Source of the DNA: JABDGM01 sp046349975
GTDB taxonomy: Bacteria; Planctomycetota; Planctomycetia; Pirellulales; Lacipirellulaceae
NCBI GenBank assembly: GCA_046349975.1
Contig: JAXMBH010000014.1
Location: 1 to 64,000, forward strand
Direction of reading: 5' to 3'
DNA length: 64,000 nucleotides
Below are positions 59,007 through 64,000 of the stretch, piece by piece. Every line of letters begins with the position of its first letter. The first letter of the stretch is position 1. The translations under genes were made by a program, and so were the position numbers. The notes under the pieces were generated by a model, which did not search any database, was not told where the DNA came from, and saw nothing but the letters and a program-made list of their open reading frames with translations.

Positions 59007-60482
59007 ATGTCGGCACAGCAGCCAACGCGATCGAGTCATACATTTTTGCCGCCGGTTTCGGCGGCGGTGCGGCAGCGTCTGCAGGCGGTGTTCGAGCGCG
59101 GCAAACAAGCGGCCGACAAGGCCGACTACGATTACGCCCACGACTTGCTTTCGCAGTGCATTATCGACGACCCTGCCAACTTGATTTACCTACAGACATT
59201 TCTGGGCAATTTGGCTCAGAAGTACGGGAACAACAAGAAGGGCGCGCGGTTCGCGGGCTTGCGGATCAAGACGTCGCGGATGTCGCTTAACAAGGCGGCC
59301 GGCAAGGGCCAGTGGCGTGAGGCCTTCGCGGCAGCGTGCGAGGCGCTGAAGTCGAATCCGTGGGAGACTTCGACGCTGCTCGATGTCGCGGACGCCTATC
59401 AGCAAATTGGCAGCGACGAATGCCAATTGTTCGTACTGCGGTGGGCGCTCGATGCATCGCCAAGAGATATTACAGTCAATCGCAAGGCGGCGGAGACGCT
59501 CACGCGGTTGGGCCAGTTTGACCAGGCGATTGCCTGCTGGCGACGCGTGGAGCAAGCGAAGCCCGGCGACGAGGAAGCGGCCAAGGCGATTTCGAAGCTG
59601 AGCGTCGAGCGGACGATTCAAAAAGGCGGTTACAACCAAGAACTGCTGCAGACCAATACCACTTCGGCAGAACTCGAAGCTTCGGTTCGCGAACGTGTGA
59701 ACTCCGGCGCCGGCGAGGGACGCAAATCGTGGTCTGCGGCGCCACCAGCGACGCCGGCGCAAGAGGGACGGGAGAAAGAGCTCCTCGCGGCCATTGAAAA
59801 GCAGCCAGCGGAAATCCCGAATTATCTTGAGCTTTCCGAACTGTTCACCTCGCAGAACCGGCTGCGTGAAGCGTCGGATATTCTCGCCCGCGCGCTCTCA
59901 GCCTCTGGCGGCGGCGACTTGAACATTCGCGAACGTTTGGAAGAGGCCCACCTGCGGCGGGCTCAGCACCAGGTGGCCGTCGCTCAGAGGCGCGCCGAGC
60001 AAGATAAGAGTGCCGAGTCGCTCGAATTGGCGAAGCGGATGGCCGCCCAAGCGAATCAGGCCGAGTTGGAGGTTTATGCGGCGCGGGCGAGCCGCAATCC
60101 TGGCAACACGATGTTGCAGTACGAGCTCGGGCTGCGGTGCAAGAAGGCCGGCAAGTTCAAAGAGGCGATTCAGGCGTTCCAGGCGGCGCGGGACGAGTCG
60201 CGGCAGAAGGCCGTTGTCCAACTGCACCTGGGCGAGTCGTTCCAGCACATCCGGCAGTTTCGGCTGGCACTTTCCAGCTATGAAGCTGCCGTGCAGGCGT
60301 CGGATGACTTCCAGCCGGATACCAAAAAACTCGCTCTCTACCGGGCCGGCGTACTGGCGGCTGAGCTCGGCGACCGGGAAAAGGCCGAGAAATACCTAAC
60401 GCAGCTGGCCGCCGTGGATTTCGGGTATCGCGACGTGGCCGAGCGGCTGGACAAGCTGGCTGAATTACGCGATAGTGTGTGA
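59007..60482 (+). CDS. Tetratricopeptide-repeat protein
   Basis: 491 residues, no signal peptide. Several TPR-type helix pairs: DYAHDLLSQCIIDDPANLIYL, WREAFAAACEALKSNPWETS, LTRLGQFDQAIACWRRVEQ, AGKFKEAIQAFQAARDES, IRQFRLALSSYEAAVQASDD and LGDREKAEKYLTQLAAVDFG, with an acidic/Ala linker around 215-270. A cytoplasmic scaffold for protein interactions. Divergent from the cobA-hemD fusion, with only 128 bases between starts. Confidence 0.85.
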   Translation: MSAQQPTRSSHTFLPPVSAAVRQRLQAVFERGKQAADKADYDYAHDLLSQCIIDDPANLIYLQTFLGNLAQKYGNNKKGARFAGLRIKTSRMSLNKAAGKGQWREAFAAACEALKSNPWETSTLLDVADAYQQIGSDECQLFVLRWALDASPRDITVNRKAAETLTRLGQFDQAIACWRRVEQAKPGDEEAAKAISKLSVERTIQKGGYNQELLQTNTTSAELEASVRERVNSGAGEGRKSWSAAPPATPAQEGREKELLAAIEKQPAEIPNYLELSELFTSQNRLREASDILARALSASGGGDLNIRERLEEAHLRRAQHQVAVAQRRAEQDKSAESLELAKRMAAQANQAELEVYAARASRNPGNTMLQYELGLRCKKAGKFKEAIQAFQAARDESRQKAVVQLHLGESFQHIRQFRLALSSYEAAVQASDDFQPDTKKLALYRAGVLAAELGDREKAEKYLTQLAAVDFGYRDVAERLDKLAELRDSV

Positions 60483-60619
60483 TTCTGAAATTGTTTTGTT
60501 GTCCGTGGTTGGTCGTTCGTGGCAATCGCTGTTTTGTGCCGCGTTGAGCGATCGCTGCAGCTGCCTGACGCTCAGGCGTGCAACGGACAACTGACCACGG
60601 ACAACTGACACAAAAGACA

Positions 60620-60889
60620 ATGCCCAATACAGCCAGTGCCAAGAAACGTATGCGGCAGGATGCCGTTCGCCGCAATCGGAATCGTTCCGCGAAGTCCGCG
60701 CTGCGGACGCAGCTGCGTAAAGTTCGTGCCGCGATCACCGCGAAGAACGTCGAAGAGAGCGAAACCGCGTATCGCGCGCTCGTGAGGAAGCTCGATCGGG
60801 CCGTGGCCGCGAAGGTCATTCACGCCAATACAGCGGCCCGGACGAAGTCGCGTCTGTCGACGGCGATTAAGGGATTAAAGGGCAAGTAG
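60620..60889 (+). CDS. rpsT: 30S ribosomal protein bS20
   Basis: 89 residues: MPNTASAKKRMRQDAVRRNRN, KSALRTQLRKVRAAI, LDRAVAAKVIHANTAAR and TKSRLSTAIKGL. Basic, helical, typical length. Binds 16S rRNA. The first in-frame ATG at 60578 lies in a repeat-like stretch and is not preferred. Confidence 0.95.
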   Translation: MPNTASAKKRMRQDAVRRNRNRSAKSALRTQLRKVRAAITAKNVEESETAYRALVRKLDRAVAAKVIHANTAARTKSRLSTAIKGLKGK

Positions 60890-60917
60890 GCTTCATGCGC
60901 GGGATTTCCGCGCGATG

Positions 60918-60943
60918 GGAGGACGGACAATTCTGTCCGTCCG
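60918..60943. repeat. Palindromic repeat, family A copy
   Basis: GGAGGACGGACAATTCTGTC then CGTCC, shortly after rpsT. Confidence 0.65.
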
Positions 60944-60983
60944 CGTTTCTGGTCGATAGCGGACCGAGCACGCCGCCTGGATT

Positions 60984-61010
60984 ACGGTCGGACAGTATTG
61001 TCCGTCCTAC
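60984..61010. repeat. Palindromic repeat, family A copy
   Basis: ACGGTCGGACAGTATTGTCC then GTCCTAC. With 60918-60943 it makes an inverted pair between the convergent rpsT and pyrK genes. Confidence 0.65.
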
Positions 61011-61012
61011 TC

Positions 61013-61894
61013 TTACCACTCGATTTTTTGTGCGTCGAAGATCGGTCCTTCGACGCAGGTTCTTTTGTAGTCCCATGCGCCGTCGGGCTGGCGCACACGG
61101 GTGACGCAGCTGAAGCAGATGCCGATGCCGCAGGCCATGGGCGTTTCTAGCGAGACGAGGCAGCGAGTAGTGTGCTGCTCACAGAGTTGGGCGACGGCGT
61201 GCATCATCGGCTCCGGTCCGCAGCAGACGACCAAGCGATCTTCAGTTTGCGTTTCGTCTAGCACGCGTGCAAGTAGATCGGTGACGAAGCCACGATGGCC
61301 GACCGAGCCATCGTCGCTGCTCAAACGCACATCGATGCCCGCCGACTTAAAATCGTCGACCCCGGCCAAATATTCAGCAGTTCTTACACCGTAGCAGAGC
61401 GTGACCTGATTTGAGGTCGGCACTTCTCTCGGCGGATCGCCGAAGCGACGGCGGCCCAGGTATTCTTGGCCGAGGGCGAGGAACGGCGTCTGACCGATGC
61501 CGCCCGCGACCATGATGAGGTGGCCAGTGCCGACTGCGGGAAAGCCATTGCCAAGCGGGCCCCAAACTTCGAGTTCATCGCCGGGAACGCACTTGGCGAG
61601 TCGATGCGTCATTTTCCCCAGCGTGAGATAGACGACGTCCAAGGCGGTTGGGCGACCATTGGAATCGTAGATCGTGTTGTAGAGCGCCAACGGCCGGCCG
61701 AGGAGCGGGTCGTTGCAGTCGGCGAGCCGCAGCATGAGGAATTGGCCGGGAACGATTCGCTGGGCAATTGCCGGGCAGTCGAATCGCAGGCGGTAGGTAT
61801 CGCGAGCTAAGCAGACGTTCTCGACGATCGGCACGCGGGCCTGCGTGGCGGTGTCGGCGTAGAAATCGGCGTAGAGGGGGCTGTGGTCCGTCAC
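61013..61894 (-). CDS. pyrK: Dihydroorotate dehydrogenase electron-transfer subunit
   Basis: 293 residues from a GTG at 61894. FAD-binding RPLALYN, NAD-binding MVAGGIGQTPFLALG and CCGPEPMMHAVAQLC, and the C-terminal 2Fe-2S cysteines in GIGICFSCVTRV and the following KRTC. PyrK passes electrons from class 1B dihydroorotate dehydrogenase to NAD in pyrimidine synthesis. The PyrD partner is not in the window. Confidence 0.9.
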   Translation of the reverse strand: MTDHSPLYADFYADTATQARVPIVENVCLARDTYRLRFDCPAIAQRIVPGQFLMLRLADCNDPLLGRPLALYNTIYDSNGRPTALDVVYLTLGKMTHRLAKCVPGDELEVWGPLGNGFPAVGTGHLIMVAGGIGQTPFLALGQEYLGRRRFGDPPREVPTSNQVTLCYGVRTAEYLAGVDDFKSAGIDVRLSSDDGSVGHRGFVTDLLARVLDETQTEDRLVVCCGPEPMMHAVAQLCEQHTTRCLVSLETPMACGIGICFSCVTRVRQPDGAWDYKRTCVEGPIFDAQKIEW

Positions 61895-61982
61895 TGCATT
61901 GACCCGATCGTAGATTCACGCGGCTATTGCAATTGTCTCACTTGCCACCGAGATCCCAGAGAACGCCGAGCGTACATTCGAG

Positions 61983-62948
61983 TCAACCAATGATGGTCCG
62001 TCCGTCTTTGCGGCGTTGATTGCCTTTGGTGCTCGGCTTCTTGGCAGCAGCCGGCCGCCGTGGGCCTGGGAAACCACGGGGCCTTTCGTCGTTGGAGCGC
62101 GGGCCGCGGGCGACTGCTTTCTGGAGCGATTCGATTTCCCTGTTGGTGAGCAAACGCACGGCGCCAACCGGCATGTCGCCCAACCGCACGGGACCAACGG
62201 CGATGCGTTTGAGGCGCTGCACCTTGTGGCCAACACGGGCCAGCAGGCGACGGACTTCGCGGTTCCGACCCTCGTCGAGGACCATTTCCAGAATGGTCGA
62301 ACGCTTTCGCCGGCTCTTGATGCGTACGTGTTTGGCGTGGGCAAAACCTTCGGCGAGGTGAATGCCGCGATGCAGTTGGGCGAGAACATCTGGCTCCATC
62401 TGCCCGGCCACCTGAACGTGGTAAATCTTCTCGACGCCGTGTCGGGGGTGCGTGAGACCGTTGGCAAGTTCGCCATCGTTTGTGACGAGGATCAGGCCTT
62501 CGGTCGCCAAGTCCAGCCGGCCGACGCAAAACGCCCGCGGTGCGTTGGGCGGCAACAGGTCGGTCACTCGTGGCCGGCCGGCAGGGTCGCGCGCCGTGCA
62601 CACGACACCGATTGGCTTGTTGACGGCAAAATATACCGGCTTGGGCCGCTTGAGCGCTTCGCCATCGACTCGAATCTCCTGCGAGAGCGGATCGACGCGG
62701 GTGCCAAGTTCCGTGACGACCTTCCGTTCGACCTCGACGCGACCAGCCTGAATTAGCTCTTCACACTCACGGCGGCTGGCAATGCCGGCTTGGGCGAGGA
62801 TTTTTTGCAGCCGCTCACGACCGTCGACTGCTTCGACGCCTTCTGCGGGCGCAGGTTTCGCGCCAGGTCGCGATGCCGGGCGGCGCGGTTTCGGGCCCGG
62901 CTGGCGAAATTTCCCCTGTTTTGATTGTGGCGGCTTACGGTGACGCAT
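61983..62948 (-). CDS. rluB: RsuA/RluB-family rRNA pseudouridine synthase
   Basis: 321 residues from the ATG at 62948. A basic N-terminal extension (about 1-40) and basic C-terminal tail (about 280-321) flank an S4 domain (ERLQKILAQAGIASRRECEEL) and the synthase domain: YFAVNKPIGVVCT, FCVGRLDLATEGLILVTNDG with catalytic Asp146, EKIYHVQVAG and ILDEGRNREVRRLL-type sequence. It isomerises a uridine in 23S or 16S rRNA; RluB is the best match by extension pattern. Confidence 0.88.
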   Translation of the reverse strand: MRHRKPPQSKQGKFRQPGPKPRRPASRPGAKPAPAEGVEAVDGRERLQKILAQAGIASRRECEELIQAGRVEVERKVVTELGTRVDPLSQEIRVDGEALKRPKPVYFAVNKPIGVVCTARDPAGRPRVTDLLPPNAPRAFCVGRLDLATEGLILVTNDGELANGLTHPRHGVEKIYHVQVAGQMEPDVLAQLHRGIHLAEGFAHAKHVRIKSRRKRSTILEMVLDEGRNREVRRLLARVGHKVQRLKRIAVGPVRLGDMPVGAVRLLTNREIESLQKAVARGPRSNDERPRGFPGPRRPAAAKKPSTKGNQRRKDGRTIIG

Positions 62949-63268
62949 GTTGTTAGCGTTACGATGTTGGCCGCACTTCTGCACGCGGCGTTACCCCATC
63001 ATAGGCGGCGCGGATGGTGAGTTATAGGGGCAATCGGGTGAAGCTGAAGGGCGGCGCGACCAGTTCAACGACTGCTGCACCCTCGGCGCAACAGGGCGCA
63101 TGGCCAGGATTGGCTCACTCCAGATCAGCAAGAATCCCCGTGAATAGCGTTCCATGTGCGGCCATGCAGCGGTTCCGTTCGCGAGCGAGGGCGGTGAACC
63201 GCCCGCAAAGGCGGCATTTCATCCTGTCGCGAATGGCGACGAGCGAACGACCAGCAGTCTACCGATCG

Positions 63269-63799
63269 TTAATACGACGGCCGCTGCTGGGCCGGGAACG
63301 TGCCGGATTGCGCGGGCGAACTGCCGGGCAGCGGAGTCGTTACGACGGGCGGCGGAGAGGTGTAGACCGGTGCGGCGGCGCCAAGCGTGGGAGCGGCGAC
63401 CGGCGGCGCGGTCGCGGGCGAAGTCACAATCGGCGGCGGCGCGTTGTTCAATGGCATCCCCGGTTGCGGCGGGGGGACGGCGAACGGAGAACTCGCGACG
63501 GGCGGCGCCGTCACGGCGGTTCCCGGCAACGGCAGTGGTTGCAGCGCGGGACGCTGAGGCCCAAGTTTCGCGCGTTCCGCCTCCGGCAGCGGCTGCTGAT
63601 ATTCGCGCGGCCGGCCGCCGACCACTTCGGGTCCCAAATCGTTCAACGGATACGGATCGTGTTGAATCGCCCGCGCACGCTGAATCGGCGCTGGTCCCGG
63701 GTGGGCGAAATCGGGCAGTCGCGCGCATCCGGCGGGCGCCGTCGCGATCAACGCGAACGCGATGATCAAGCTTCGGTCTTGTAAACGCAGGGCTGGCAT
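63269..63799 (-). CDS. Proline-rich lipoprotein, 176 aa
   Basis: A signal sequence SLIIAFALIATAPAGC ends in a lipobox-type AGC; the rest is Pro/Ala/Gln low complexity (PQRPALQPLPLPGTAV, PPPIVTSPATAPPVAAP). Such Pro-rich lipoproteins are common in planctomycete envelopes. No domain visible. An in-frame ATG at 63811 is a possible earlier start. Confidence 0.6.
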   Translation of the reverse strand: MPALRLQDRSLIIAFALIATAPAGCARLPDFAHPGPAPIQRARAIQHDPYPLNDLGPEVVGGRPREYQQPLPEAERAKLGPQRPALQPLPLPGTAVTAPPVASSPFAVPPPQPGMPLNNAPPPIVTSPATAPPVAAPTLGAAAPVYTSPPPVVTTPLPGSSPAQSGTFPAQQRPSY

Positions 63800-64000
63800 T
63801 GCGAGAGGCACGCGGAAAGGCGGGGCCAGGTACCGAGGGCGGACGATTATAGAGGAACTCGGCTGGACGATCCAAGCGGAATTGAAAGCCAGAATTGCCG
63901 CTGTTTTTTCAATGCGCGGTCGCGGTGGTTGCGGAATGTGCGCGAAGTGCAGGCCGGCGCCGCGCCGGCGACCACGTTCGGTCGCGGCAAATTGTGGCTG
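63800..64000. other. Right edge, no gene seen
   Basis: No frame or structure of note in the last 200 bases. Confidence 0.35.

Overview
The window looks like a chromosomal segment of a planctomycete, most likely of the Pirellulales type. The reasons are: a secreted protein with the planctomycete TIGR03000 domain (47616-48236); large exported beta-repeat proteins ending in an EF-hand/dockerin-like stretch plus a PEP-CTERM anchor (50060-52954 and a broken paralog at 15062-17202); a PEP-CTERM subtilase; many lineage-restricted envelope proteins; high GC; and many families of short intergenic palindromes. This assignment is an inference from gene content, not a database result.

Region 1 (1 to about 11952) is an integrated mobile element of about 12 kb, coded almost entirely on the minus strand. 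It has a tyrosine integrase running off the left edge, a recombination-directionality/excisionase-like protein, a primase-polymerase/helicase for replication, two zinc-ribbon proteins, a SprT-like HExxH protein, a tape-measure protein, a gp10-like tail-completion protein and several unknowns. Adjacent genes often overlap by ATGA. The right end is a 54-bp fragment of a tRNA-Leu gene (3' half only), the expected duplicated attachment site. Similar 23-bp motifs lie near both ends. I see no terminase, portal or capsid gene, so it is either a satellite-like element or a heavily reduced prophage. The leader of its rightmost gene can form two interleaved perfect stems, one of which covers the ribosome binding site.

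Region 2 (about 12.3-20.9 kb) holds genes that all read as frameshifted: a small plus-strand gene, a PEP-CTERM subtilase, a PEP-CTERM beta-repeat protein, a PLP aminotransferase and two tandem EamA transporters. The pieces are well preserved in alternating frames, which points to uncorrected indels in the sequence at least as strongly as to real decay. Genes on both sides are intact.

Region 3 (21-64 kb) is ordinary chromosome: a secreted esterase, a VapBC module, a three-gene envelope-protein operon, and housekeeping genes pdxA, dtd, accA, truA, asd, coaD, a cobA-hemD fusion, rpsT, pyrK and an RluB-type pseudouridine synthase. Between them are planctomycete-type envelope and signalling genes: a LolA-like protein, two YdjM-like membrane proteins, a ZIP transporter, a CvpA protein, a Ser/Thr kinase, an HTTM protein with its partner, an exported isoaspartyl methyltransferase, a tail-anchored trypsin-like protease and a TPR protein. 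Intergenic spaces here are populated by at least eight distinct families of short palindromic repeats, some of which intrude into coding sequence.
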